This document shows, in pieces, positions 35,918 to 44,305 of a stretch of 64,000 nt of DNA (position 1 is the first letter of the stretch; each line of letters starts with the position of its first letter). The notes beneath the pieces were generated by a model. The model ran no database searches, was not told where the DNA came from, and saw only the letters and a list, made by a program, of their open reading frames with translations. Origin of the DNA: an uncultured Acidobacteriota bacterium (GTDB lineage Bacteria > Acidobacteriota > Blastocatellia > Pyrinomonadales > Pyrinomonadaceae); NCBI GenBank assembly GCA_937873515.1, contig CALMYB010000010.1:62001-126000 (forward strand). The letters run 5' to 3'. The translations under genes were made by a program, and so were the position numbers.

Positions 35918-36630
35918 GATTCGCTCGCTATCTGATTCGTGGGTTTAGGCAACGAATCGATTCGTTGTTTGAGTATTTGGACCTTGGTTGCAAGGTAGCT
36001 GCCCTGAAGGGATTCATCTCCCGCGACATGCTCGTGGAACAGGAGACATTTCTTAAGATCGGACACGGCGTGCTCGATCAGCTCAGCCATTGCGGTCGAG
36101 GCGATAACAACGCTCTGTTTCCGGTCGTTGGTTTCCGGTGACGCATATTCGATGAGCTTTGTGAAAACAAGATTTAGCGAGGAAATCGACATACTCGACA
36201 TCGAGTAGATTTCGGTAGTCAGCGAGTTTGCTTGACGTAGAAGTTCTAGTGCATCTTCGAAGTCCGATTCCATTCGATCAATGCTTTCTCGAATCCCGCC
36301 TATGTTGTCGCTTACAGCAAGATCAACCGTCTCGTTCTGGCGCCCGGTTCGCACAAGCCAATCGAGCTTTTCCTGACAGCGACCCGACGCAAAATGCTGG
36401 TGTCGATCGTTCAAGGCGAAATGGATCATTCGACGGACAATCGCGGATTTGTTCTCGCCCGTTTCGGCCGCGATCTCTTCAAGCTTTTTGTAGTCCTCTT
36501 CGTAAGGCCTAACGCTGATCGGCCGTCCTTGTATCGACTCGATATCCAATTCGATATTTCTTACTATTTTTTCTCTTTCTCGCTTTCTCATCTCTCGATC
36601 TTTATGGCAGCGTTTTGTCACCCAGTTCAT
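35914..36630 (-). CDS. Ribbon-helix-helix relaxosome accessory protein (MobC/TraJ-like)
   Basis: 238 aa. The segment RPISVRPYEEDYKKLEEI followed by NKSAIVRRMIHFAL (about residues 36-73) is a ribbon-helix-helix of the MobC/NikA/TraJ type. A helical C-terminal region follows. Such proteins bind oriT inverted repeats and recruit the relaxase. Two starts are possible: 36630 (ATG) or 36591 (ATG of MRKREREK). It is the first gene of the mobilisation operon, downstream of a sigma-54 promoter. Confidence 0.75.
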   Translation of the reverse strand: MNWVTKRCHKDREMRKREREKIVRNIELDIESIQGRPISVRPYEEDYKKLEEIAAETGENKSAIVRRMIHFALNDRHQHFASGRCQEKLDWLVRTGRQNETVDLAVSDNIGGIRESIDRMESDFEDALELLRQANSLTTEIYSMSSMSISSLNLVFTKLIEYASPETNDRKQSVVIASTAMAELIEHAVSDLKKCLLFHEHVAGDESLQGSYLATKVQILKQRIDSLPKPTNQIASES

Positions 36631-36662
36631 CGGCTTGTAATTTCTCCGACCATTTGGACATG

Positions 36663-36678
36663 AGCAATATACGTGCCT
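36663..36678 (-). promoter_or_regulatory. Sigma-54 promoter of the mobilisation operon
   Basis: On the minus strand, AGGCACGTATATTGCT contains GG and GC 10 bp apart (plus CC 36676-36677, GC 36664-36665), a near-consensus GGCACG-N4-TTGC. The start near 36652 would give a leader of about 22 nt to the ATG at 36630. Confidence 0.78.
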
Positions 36679-36780
36679 TTGCGGGAGATATGGCGAGAAC
36701 TACGGTTTGTAATTTTGATGACACCGCGTAACTTAATGACAGTGTGAGACTTACTTGACTTACAAAGGCTGGTTTTTGGT

Positions 36781-36788
36781 CTATCCTG
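36781..36788 (+). other. Candidate nic site
   Basis: CTATCCTG is identical to the RP4 nic core (cleavage after the G) and fits the YATCCTG-Y consensus of MOBP relaxases. It lies 150 bp from the accessory gene start. An 8-bp match alone can occur by chance; the position supports it. Confidence 0.45.
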
Positions 36789-36974
36789 TCATACACCCAC
36801 AGCTGTAATTTTTGTTTTTTAACAAGGCTCCTCGATCCGTCTCTTTTTTACGCCGAAAGCGGCTCGCTTATTCGCCGCCCGTCGCCTCCGAAATACCGCA
36901 GATGTTTATTGCGGCACGCCGATTGATCTATCAACCAAGCCAGTAAATTCGCCTACCAAGGAGACCAAATACTA

Positions 36975-37232
36975 ATGAACGATCAGAGCAATATCACCCC
37001 CTTTACAAAGCAGAATTTCGAGCGTCCACTGCTGCAGATTAACCGCTTGAACTTTGTAAAATTGAACACACGTGTACTCGAAGCGACTGCCATCAAACTG
37101 AAACAATATCTTCAGTTCGCGTCCGTCAGCATGAATACCGAAATAACGAATGATGATGTTGTCGAGTACGCGCTAAACCACCTTTTCGATCGCGACCCCG
37201 CGTTCAAAAGTTGGCTTAGATCTAAAAACTAG
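36975..37232 (+). CDS. Small basic protein, probable ribbon-helix-helix DNA-binding protein
   Basis: 85 aa, starting after GGAG at about 8 nt. The segment FVKLNTRVLEATAIKLKQYL with TNDDVVEYALNHLF resembles the strand-helix-helix layout of Arc/MetJ-type proteins. It lies beside oriT, divergent from the accessory gene, so it may regulate transfer or mark oriT. Its stop is 12 bp before the convergent RNase HI gene. No family match is certain. Confidence 0.6.
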   Translation: MNDQSNITPFTKQNFERPLLQINRLNFVKLNTRVLEATAIKLKQYLQFASVSMNTEITNDDVVEYALNHLFDRDPAFKSWLRSKN

Positions 37233-37244
37233 AGAATGGGGGAG

Positions 37245-37898
37245 CTAAGCAGAAAACGCGGACGGAAAGGTGCCATTCACATCAAAGTTTGACGGAGGAA
37301 CGAACGATTGATGTTGCACCTCGTATTGTGAAACCAACTTCTCTAGCTCCAACTCAAACTCACGAATATTGATATTGTCTGCACCAACTGAAATATGTCC
37401 GGACAGGCGCGACAACTCGCTGTCAGATAGATCGCACCCAACCCTGGCTGCAGCCCGAGCAAGCCTGTCAGACACTTCTTGCAAAGCAATTCCTGAATGG
37501 CCTTTAACCCATTTCCAGGAGACATGATGTCCATAACAGGCTTTGACAAGACGGGTCCAGAAAGAACGATTTGTACGCATCCTGTTCCGACCCATCATGG
37601 TATCGATCACATATTTCGAGTCCGAAACTATCTCGATACAGCAACATCGTCGAAGCTGTTCCAAGGCTCGTGTACAGGCAAGGATCTCGGCCTGCTGGTT
37701 AGTGATCTGTCCAAGATAATTGCCGATGAGTCTGATCTCTAGCCGGTTGTGATCAAGGATTACGGCCCCTGCTCCCGCAGACGAATCGATCGATCCGTTT
37801 CTCAGACAGGAGGCATCTGCGTAGATCCGTACAAGAGGCGTATAATTCGCTGCATTTCCGATCCCACTTCTATTTTCAACTAATCCGATAACGCTCAT
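37245..37898 (-). CDS. Ribonuclease HI-like protein
   Basis: 217 aa. The RNase H fold shows the four catalytic acids: D28 (IYADAS), E71 (NQQAEI), D93 (SDSKYV) and D144 (EVSDRLA), plus His134 in KGHSG. It cleaves RNA in RNA-DNA hybrids, useful in replicating or processing transferred single strands. The C-terminal extension (about 165-217) is not recognised. It sits among ssDNA-handling genes (SSBs, relaxase). It is also a natural partner to a nearby nucleic-acid-guided system, but no link is shown. Confidence 0.88.
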   Translation of the reverse strand: MSVIGLVENRSGIGNAANYTPLVRIYADASCLRNGSIDSSAGAGAVILDHNRLEIRLIGNYLGQITNQQAEILACTRALEQLRRCCCIEIVSDSKYVIDTMMGRNRMRTNRSFWTRLVKACYGHHVSWKWVKGHSGIALQEVSDRLARAAARVGCDLSDSELSRLSGHISVGADNINIREFELELEKLVSQYEVQHQSFVPPSNFDVNGTFPSAFSA

Positions 37899-37970
37899 TG
37901 TCCACCTCTCATTTGTTCAGTTAAGGAAAGGAGCGACCATTTGGAAGCCGCCCCTTTACCATCGAATCAT

Positions 37971-38408
37971 TCAGAACTGATCCACAAACGAATCATCAGC
38001 CGCTGGTTCCGTAGGGTTATGGCCGGTGAATTCCGGCACATCGGGCTCGCTTGGTTCCTCAACTGAATCTTCAACACCGTTGGATCGGTTCGAACCGACG
38101 AATTCAAACGAGAAGAGAGACACCTCAGCTCCCGATCTAGGCTCGCCGTTTTCAGTGCTCCAAGGGCTGAACGAGAGTCTGCCGTGAATAAGCAGATGCG
38201 TACCTTTTTGCACGTGCTCGGCTATTGTTTCCGCTGTCTTGCCGAACGCTACGACATTGAACCAGTGAGTGACCTTAACCCGGCCTTCCGGGCTGCTTTT
38301 GAACGAATTTGAGGCGATGGGAAAGCTTGCGATCGGCGTCCCTTTTTCCGTGTAGCGAAGGGTAACTTCGCGGCCTGTGTTTCCGAGTATCGAGATATTT
38401 GCTGACAT
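37971..38408 (-). CDS. ssb: Single-stranded DNA-binding protein 1
   Basis: 145 aa. OB-fold of the Ssb family from residue 1 (MSANISILGN), with HWFNVVAFGKTAE and a Pro/Glu/Asp-rich C-terminal tail ending DDSFVDQF. The acidic tip with a final Phe is the partner-recruiting motif. Start at 38408 chosen since the OB-fold begins there. About 60 percent identical by eye over the first 100 residues to SSB 2 at 40786. It would coat the incoming ssDNA. Confidence 0.9.
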   Translation of the reverse strand: MSANISILGNTGREVTLRYTEKGTPIASFPIASNSFKSSPEGRVKVTHWFNVVAFGKTAETIAEHVQKGTHLLIHGRLSFSPWSTENGEPRSGAEVSLFSFEFVGSNRSNGVEDSVEEPSEPDVPEFTGHNPTEPAADDSFVDQF

Positions 38409-38542
38409 GGCGTATTCTTGCTCCTTTTCTGGTCTAATTTTTCTCCGAATGGAACGGCAGTTCGTCATTTGATTCAGAACTTCTTGCGAAATGCCTAAAT
38501 GCTTTACTGCCGCTCCTTTCGATATTCACTTCTGAACAACTT

Positions 38543-40159
38543 TTAGGCCGAACGAACAACCTGAACATGTGTTCTTTGAACAGATGGCTTTGTAAAACGA
38601 CTGTTTTGAACCATTCGACTGCCGTAAACACCTTCGTTCAGTTGGGCTTCGACGGTCCTAACCTCATCCCAAAGTCTCTGTTTCTCCTGACGTTTGAGAG
38701 CTTTTGCTTCAGGGTCGTTATAGAGTCCGAACTTGATGAAGCGAAGTTGGCCGGCATTGGCCTTTTGGATCTTTCGAAGCCACTGCGTAGCTGCCATTGA
38801 CAGCTTTCCTTTCAGCCGTACTTCTTGCGATTTTGCGACTGTATTTAGAGCTGTAAATTCCTTGAGCGAGAGCACTTTCTGATCCTTGAAGTCCGCGTAA
38901 GCTTTCTTTTTCAGATCGGCCAAATCTGCGGTATCCGTGGTGCTTCGAATCGCAAGATAAGTATCCTGATACGCGTCATGTCGAAGGCTTCGGAGGTGAA
39001 AGTCGGAGTACTGTCGCTTCCACAGGAGTCGCAATGTAGCTGCCGCGTACTGCATTTCCTCAAAGTCAGGATTGACCTCCTGATCTACAAGGATCTCGAA
39101 ACTACCTTGCTTAAATGAGTAGAAACGGCGTGCAGAACGCACAACTTTGCGGTCATAGATGCGGTCGAGTGAAAGAGCAAGCCATTCCTCGAATTCCTGA
39201 TCCGAGAATGGACTTCTCGACGGCATCAACCGGCCCGCACAATTGATCATTCGGCGGCCTTCCTCGACGACGTTTCCGCCGAGTGAATGACCGACAAAAA
39301 GCTTCGGAAGTTGGGAGTAGAGTTCTCTCGATTCATACGGAAGGCAGTCCGCATCTATCTCGCAATCAAGGTCGAACACAACCACCGAACGTTGGCTTGA
39401 ACTCATCGTTATGCCGATCAGTCCGTTCTCGTCGAACTGCGCCAGTTGGTCGAATGTTGTGAAATCTCGGTCGAGTTCTTCGATGGATTTATCGCCGTCT
39501 TCCAGATAGAATTCCGCGAAATCATCGAACATCATACGGCCTACTTTTTGCCGACCGACACGCTTCACAACAGCTCTCATCTCATCGTCGAAGTTTGGGC
39601 ATTTTGGCGGCAGCGGCCTGCGATTCTTGGCAACCTCCTGAACCCTGCGTTGGTCAGCAACACAAAGTTTTCGTTCTCTTGTTCGAGATTCCTCGAAGCT
39701 GATCTCGCGATCTGCCGTAGTCGCCGTAACAGCTTCTAACTGCATGCCGAGCAGGCCCATTTCGTGAAGAACCTCACTGACGCCTCTTCGTCTGATCTCG
39801 CCGTAGTAGTACGCTGCGATCTGCTCGTATTCATACTGCCCGGCGTCCGGGCTGGCGATCGCCTTTACGCATCTGACGAACTCCTTTGCATCCGTCTCGT
39901 CGGACAAAATCTTCATCGCGTATTCGAGCGACATTATCCGCACGCGGCCCAACGCTTCCGGTTCAAGTTCATCCGCGATTCGAACGACAACATCGCCCAA
40001 GATCGAGAACTCTTCGAGCTCTCTTCTTCGCAACGGATTCGATGAAAGATGCGCACACCAGTCCTGCATAGGGGAACCGGTATTTACCGGCATGAACGCC
40101 AGCATTTGATTATTAGGAGCGTGCTTTCTGAGTTGTTGAATACTTATTCTTTCTGCCAT
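38543..40159 (-). CDS. Large element protein of unknown function
   Basis: 538 aa, soluble, acidic N-terminal half and basic C-terminal end (from about residue 430, Lys/Arg-rich, ending QRTHVQVVRSA). No signal peptide or membrane helix. I see no known motif. The gene is between the two SSB genes, likely expressed with them. A role in DNA replication or single-strand handling is suggested only by place. Start has a weak RBS (GGAAG region). Confidence 0.5.
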   Translation of the reverse strand: MAERISIQQLRKHAPNNQMLAFMPVNTGSPMQDWCAHLSSNPLRRRELEEFSILGDVVVRIADELEPEALGRVRIMSLEYAMKILSDETDAKEFVRCVKAIASPDAGQYEYEQIAAYYYGEIRRRGVSEVLHEMGLLGMQLEAVTATTADREISFEESRTRERKLCVADQRRVQEVAKNRRPLPPKCPNFDDEMRAVVKRVGRQKVGRMMFDDFAEFYLEDGDKSIEELDRDFTTFDQLAQFDENGLIGITMSSSQRSVVVFDLDCEIDADCLPYESRELYSQLPKLFVGHSLGGNVVEEGRRMINCAGRLMPSRSPFSDQEFEEWLALSLDRIYDRKVVRSARRFYSFKQGSFEILVDQEVNPDFEEMQYAAATLRLLWKRQYSDFHLRSLRHDAYQDTYLAIRSTTDTADLADLKKKAYADFKDQKVLSLKEFTALNTVAKSQEVRLKGKLSMAATQWLRKIQKANAGQLRFIKFGLYNDPEAKALKRQEKQRLWDEVRTVEAQLNEGVYGSRMVQNSRFTKPSVQRTHVQVVRSA

Positions 40160-40329
40160 AACTTCCTCTATTAAATCGACAACCTGCCGAATCGAAGACG
40201 CGTGTAATTTAGGGCCACATCTTCAAAACCCTGAATAAAATCACTTTCATTCAGGCTTGAAAATCCCTCTCAACTCGCGGGAGAAGTATGTTTGGGTGAT
40301 GAGATCAGGTCACATCGAAGAAAGGTCTC

Positions 40330-40680
40330 TCAGACGCTTTGTAGATAGGCGAACGTGAGCGGTGCGCGGCTCTCAAGTTGAGCCCGTCCGGTTCCGAGTC
40401 CGTCTACAGGAATTACAATGATGTGTTCCGCCTTTGAAATTTTGTGAAATAGAATCTCGAAAGCATGGTCGATCGCCGCTTTGTTTTGCTCGAATTCGGC
40501 ATCCGTAAAGAATGCATCTTCGTGATTGCTCAGGAGTTTCTTGGTCGGAATCCCGACACAATTCGGTTCAGCCCTCATCGCCGCAGCCTGACCGCCGAAG
40601 CCTCTTCGGGCAAGATTGTCACCGAAAAGAAAGATGCGATTGGGGTGATCTCTCACAAGCGATCTGGTGATCCACTTCAT
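40330..40680 (-). CDS. Conserved phage/plasmid protein of the RIFLFGDNLARRG type
   Basis: 116 aa from the ATG at 40680 (MKWITRSLVRDHP). The segment RIFLFGDNLARRGFGGQAAA followed by VGIPTKK is well conserved in many phages and plasmids; such proteins look like small macro-domain or nucleotide-binding folds. Closing IIVIPVDGLGTGRAQL. Function not known. Lies between the 538-aa protein and SSB 2, all on the minus strand. Confidence 0.6.
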   Translation of the reverse strand: MKWITRSLVRDHPNRIFLFGDNLARRGFGGQAAAMRAEPNCVGIPTKKLLSNHEDAFFTDAEFEQNKAAIDHAFEILFHKISKAEHIIVIPVDGLGTGRAQLESRAPLTFAYLQSV

Positions 40681-40785
40681 TTTTACGACTCGATATTTCA
40701 TTGCGTCGATCTGTAACCAAAAAGAACTGCCGCGTGAAGAGACATTTCTCCACGCGGCGGCAGTTGAGCCCAGGCTGTGATTGGA

Positions 40786-41187
40786 TTAATAGGCCGCAGC
40801 CTGCTGAAGTTCCACTGGTGCGGTCGGGGCCACTTGCATTGCAGTTCCTTCACCGTCCTCATCGCGGCGTCCCGACAGGAATTGGAATTCCTGCAGAACG
40901 ATCTCTGCTCCCGCCTGCGGCGTGTCGCTCTGATCGACCCACGGGTTGAACGTCAAGCGGCCCTGCACATACAAACGGCTTCCTTTCCGTACGTAACGTG
41001 CAAGCGTCTCCGCCTGCTTGCCAAATGCCGTTACGCGGAACCAGTCGGTCTTCTCGACGCGTCCCTCAGGGCTGTTCCTGAACGAGTTCGAGGCCATTGA
41101 AAAGCTCGCCACGAGCGTGCCGTTGTCCGTGATCTTAGTTTCCGGGGTCTTCCCCAAATTGCCGATGATCGAAATATTTGCTGACAT
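40786..41187 (-). CDS. ssb: Single-stranded DNA-binding protein 2
   Basis: 133 aa. Ssb OB-fold (MSANISIIGNLG, then TDWFRVTAFGKQAE) with a shorter tail ending PVELQQAAAY instead of the acidic DDxF tip. It may therefore not recruit the usual partners. It is a paralogue of SSB 1 within 3 kb, suggesting a duplication followed by specialisation. The upstream 337-bp gap is a divergent promoter region. Confidence 0.9.
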   Translation of the reverse strand: MSANISIIGNLGKTPETKITDNGTLVASFSMASNSFRNSPEGRVEKTDWFRVTAFGKQAETLARYVRKGSRLYVQGRLTFNPWVDQSDTPQAGAEIVLQEFQFLSGRRDEDGEGTAMQVAPTAPVELQQAAAY

Positions 41188-41524
41188 TTTCTTTATTCTC
41201 CTGTTTGATTAATTTTCCGAGGATCCCCTGAATGGCGATCTCCAATACCTTCTCCGAAGGCATCTCTTTTCTGCCGCTGATTATTTCTCTCCCTTATCGA
41301 CTCTTTACGTAAATCGGAATGACATTGAGATTCGCGTTAGCGTCTTGCTGGCCGAGAGGCGGTGCGTATGTCCGTTACGGCGTTTGGGCGGGCGGGATTT
41401 ATATCACGTCGCTGTGATGTAACTCATTCTCACTAACTCCTGTTGTACTGATTTCTGATAAAATAAGAAAACACTTCTAGTGAAGCTCCGCAAAATCCTC
41501 CGAAGGGTTTTTAAGTAGAATTGT
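41188..41524. other. Divergent intergenic region
   Basis: 337 bp between SSB 2 (minus) and the methyltransferase (plus). It includes ATCAC-gtcgct-GTGAT (41403-41418), a possible operator, and an AT-rich stretch (TGATAAAATAAG) near 41456 that may hold the methyltransferase promoter. No gene or RNA is seen. Confidence 0.35.
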
Positions 41525-44305
41525 ATGAATGCCGTTGAGATCGAAGAAGCCGTTTCCCTGCTTGCCGAACAGCCTTTCGACGCCGAAAGTTTTCCTTTCG
41601 CGTTTCTTGAGGCGTTTGGCAATAAGGAAACGACTATCAAAAGGCTGAAAACCGGAGCGACGAACCAATCCGATCTGCCGGGCGGCGTACTTCAACGAAA
41701 CAATATCCATATTCAAACCTGCTCTGAAGGCGAACTCACTGCGGCTTTGGATGCACTCCGGCAGAGCCCGGCGACGACGAAGCAAAAAGCTAAATTTATC
41801 CTCGCGACGGACGGGAAAGCATTCGAAGCTGAGAATCTGTCCGATGGCGAGACCGTCGCATGCGAGTACTCAGAATTCGCAGATCATTTTGGGTTCTTTC
41901 TGGCACTCGCCGGCATCACGACGGTCAAACAGATCCGTGAGAACGCTTTTGATATCAAGGCAACTGGCCGTTTGAACCGCCTCTATATCGAATTGCTCAA
42001 GGAGAATCCTGATTGGGGCACGGCAGAGCGTCGCGAAGACCTGAACCACTTCATGGCCCGCCTCATCTTCTGTTTTTTTGCCGAGGACACGCACATCTTT
42101 AATGGTGAAATGTTGTTCACGGCTACCATTGAGCAGATGAGCGAGCGTGATTCGTCAAACACTCACGAAGTACTATCCGAACTTTTCCGTGCGATGAACA
42201 CGAAGATCAGTGAGCGTGCTGCTTCGAACATACGCAGCTGGGCCGATGTCTTTCCATACGTGAACGGCGGACTTTTCTCGGGAACTTTGGACGTGCCGCG
42301 ATTTAGCAAGATCGCCCGCTCTTATCTGCTCCATGTGGGCAAACTCGACTGGACAAAGATCAACCCCGACATTTTCGGCTCGATGATCCAGGCGGTTGCG
42401 GATGATGAAGAACGCGGAAGTCTCGGGATGCATTACACGAGTGTTCCGAACATCTTGAAAGTTTTGAACCCACTTTTCCTTGACGATTTGCGAGATCAGC
42501 TTGAAGAAGCCGGCGATAACGCTCGTAAGCTTCTGAATCTGCGTCAGCGAATTTCGCATATTCGCGTATTCGATCCGGCGTGCGGTTCGGGTAATTTTCT
42601 CGTTATTGCCTATAAGCAGATGCGGGAGATCGAGGCCGAGATCAACATACGTCGCGGCGAAGATGGACGACGAACTGAGATTCCGCTCACGAATTTTCGC
42701 GGTATCGAAGTTCGAAGTTTTCCCGCCGAGATCGCGCGCCTAGCTCTGATTATTGCTGAGTATCAAAGTGACGTCCTGTATCGCGGCCAAAAGCTCGCGC
42801 TTGCTGAGTTCTTGCCTCTCGAACAAGCTAACTGGATAACTTGCGGCAACGCTCTCCGGCTCGATTGGCTCAGCATCTGCCCGCCGACGGGAACTGGCGT
42901 AAAACTATATGCCCAAGATCTCTTTAGCACGCCGCTCAATCAAACTGAGATTGACTTTGAGAATGAAGGTGGCGACACCTACATTTGCGGGAATCCACCG
43001 TATCTTGGCTTCACTTGGCAATCGAACGAGCAGAAATCAGAAATGCGAGCATTATTTGAGCGCCGTTTAAAGGGATGGAAATCCCTGGACTACGTCGCTG
43101 GCTGGTTCATGAAGGCAGCCGACTACGGAGAGCAAACTAAATCGGCCGCTGCCTTCGTTTCGACTAATTCGATTTGTCAGGGCGAACAGGTTCCTTTACT
43201 TTGGCCGTTAATTTTTGAATCGGGCCACAAAATAGTATTTGCTCATACGTCCTTTAAGTGGACGAACTTAGCCAATCACAACGCCGGAGTGACTGTGGCT
43301 GTGATCGGCATTCAACGAAGTCCGGAGAAGCCTCGTCAATTGTTCTCCGTCTCGGAAGATGGGAGTCTTCTTGTTAAGAACGTAGATAACATTAATGCCT
43401 ATCTGACGGCCGGTCCGAACGTAATCGTGAAGGCCGTGTCTCGGTCTCCGCTCAACAAATCCCCAATGGTTTGGGGGAATAAGCCTACGGATGGCGGGCA
43501 TCTTGTCTTGTCGTACTGGGACCGTGAGCAGATCGAGTCAGTCAGCCCTGAAGCTCGACAATTCATTCGACCTTACCGCGGAGCCGCAGAATATATTCGT
43601 GGCATCGAACGATTTTGCATCTGGGTAGAAGACTCCGATTCGGATCGCGCATGGCAAATAGAAAGCCTTGCTGAACGTTTTGATAAGGTCAAACGCTTTA
43701 GGGAATCAAGTATAGCGGCTGAAACCCGACCGGCGGCTCGTTATCCTCATAGGTTTCGCCAGATACAATCAATTGCCAACCAGCTCACACTAATTTTGCC
43801 GCAGGTAAGCTCAGAACGTCGGCCATACCTTCCCATCGGACTGCTTCCGCAAAGAACGATCGTAAGCAATCTTGCGTTCGCTTTATACGATGCACCACTT
43901 TGGAACCTCGCAATCATCGCGTCTAAGCTCCATCTTGTTTGGATCGGAACCGTTTGCGGCAAGCTAAAAACGGACTACCGCTATTCAAACACGCTTGGCT
44001 GGAACACTTTTCCGGTTCCAGCGCTTTCCGATCAGAACATCGCCGACCTGACTCGTTGTGCTGAGAATATTTTGCTTGCCCGCGAGGCTCATTTCCCAGC
44101 GACAATCGCGGATCTTTACGACCCAGATACGATGCCCTCAAATTTGCGCGAGGCACATGAGAAAAACGATGAAACACTCGAACGAATTTATATAGGTCGA
44201 CGCTTCAAAAATGACACCGAGCGGCTGGAAAAGCTTTTTGAGCTTTATATGCAAATGACGGCTAATCAGTCAGCGGCGAAAAAAGTGAAGACGAATACAA
44301 GATGA
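41525..44305 (+). CDS. MmeI/YeeA-type DNA methyltransferase
   Basis: 926 aa N6-adenine methylase of the MmeI/YeeA family. Residues 1-150 correspond to the MmeI N-terminal region but the PD-(D/E)xK nuclease residues are not visible. A helical spacer (about 165-330), SAM motif I FDPACGSGNF (349-358), NPPY (490-493), and a long C-terminal target-recognition and helical part follow. Full-length MmeI enzymes cut and methylate; here the cutting seems to be done by separate genes. Its stop overlaps the helicase start by 4 bp. The order methylase-helicase-GIY-YIG nuclease matches the yeeABC type of defence operon as known in Bacillus. Target site unknown. Confidence 0.85.
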   Translation: MNAVEIEEAVSLLAEQPFDAESFPFAFLEAFGNKETTIKRLKTGATNQSDLPGGVLQRNNIHIQTCSEGELTAALDALRQSPATTKQKAKFILATDGKAFEAENLSDGETVACEYSEFADHFGFFLALAGITTVKQIRENAFDIKATGRLNRLYIELLKENPDWGTAERREDLNHFMARLIFCFFAEDTHIFNGEMLFTATIEQMSERDSSNTHEVLSELFRAMNTKISERAASNIRSWADVFPYVNGGLFSGTLDVPRFSKIARSYLLHVGKLDWTKINPDIFGSMIQAVADDEERGSLGMHYTSVPNILKVLNPLFLDDLRDQLEEAGDNARKLLNLRQRISHIRVFDPACGSGNFLVIAYKQMREIEAEINIRRGEDGRRTEIPLTNFRGIEVRSFPAEIARLALIIAEYQSDVLYRGQKLALAEFLPLEQANWITCGNALRLDWLSICPPTGTGVKLYAQDLFSTPLNQTEIDFENEGGDTYICGNPPYLGFTWQSNEQKSEMRALFERRLKGWKSLDYVAGWFMKAADYGEQTKSAAAFVSTNSICQGEQVPLLWPLIFESGHKIVFAHTSFKWTNLANHNAGVTVAVIGIQRSPEKPRQLFSVSEDGSLLVKNVDNINAYLTAGPNVIVKAVSRSPLNKSPMVWGNKPTDGGHLVLSYWDREQIESVSPEARQFIRPYRGAAEYIRGIERFCIWVEDSDSDRAWQIESLAERFDKVKRFRESSIAAETRPAARYPHRFRQIQSIANQLTLILPQVSSERRPYLPIGLLPQRTIVSNLAFALYDAPLWNLAIIASKLHLVWIGTVCGKLKTDYRYSNTLGWNTFPVPALSDQNIADLTRCAENILLAREAHFPATIADLYDPDTMPSNLREAHEKNDETLERIYIGRRFKNDTERLEKLFELYMQMTANQSAAKKVKTNTR

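Larger units (their letters stand above)
36631..36974. other. Non-coding region, candidate oriT
   Basis: 344 bp between the divergent RHH accessory gene and a small protein gene. It holds a sigma-54 promoter (36663-36678), a direct repeat GACTTAC-TT-GACTTAC (36748-36763), the sequence CTATCCTG (36781-36788) which equals the RP4-type nic core, and AT-rich sequence beyond. These are the usual parts of an origin of transfer beside a relaxase operon. The inverted repeat expected next to nic is not clear. Confidence 0.55.

Noticed and set aside
36602..36796. 64-aa minus-strand frame over the oriT region
   Set aside because: Overlaps the promoter, nic candidate and the start of the accessory gene; no RBS.
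36913..36928. GGCACG followed by TTGAT as a sigma-54 promoter for the 85-aa gene
   Set aside because: The almost invariant GC at -12 is GA; probably chance.
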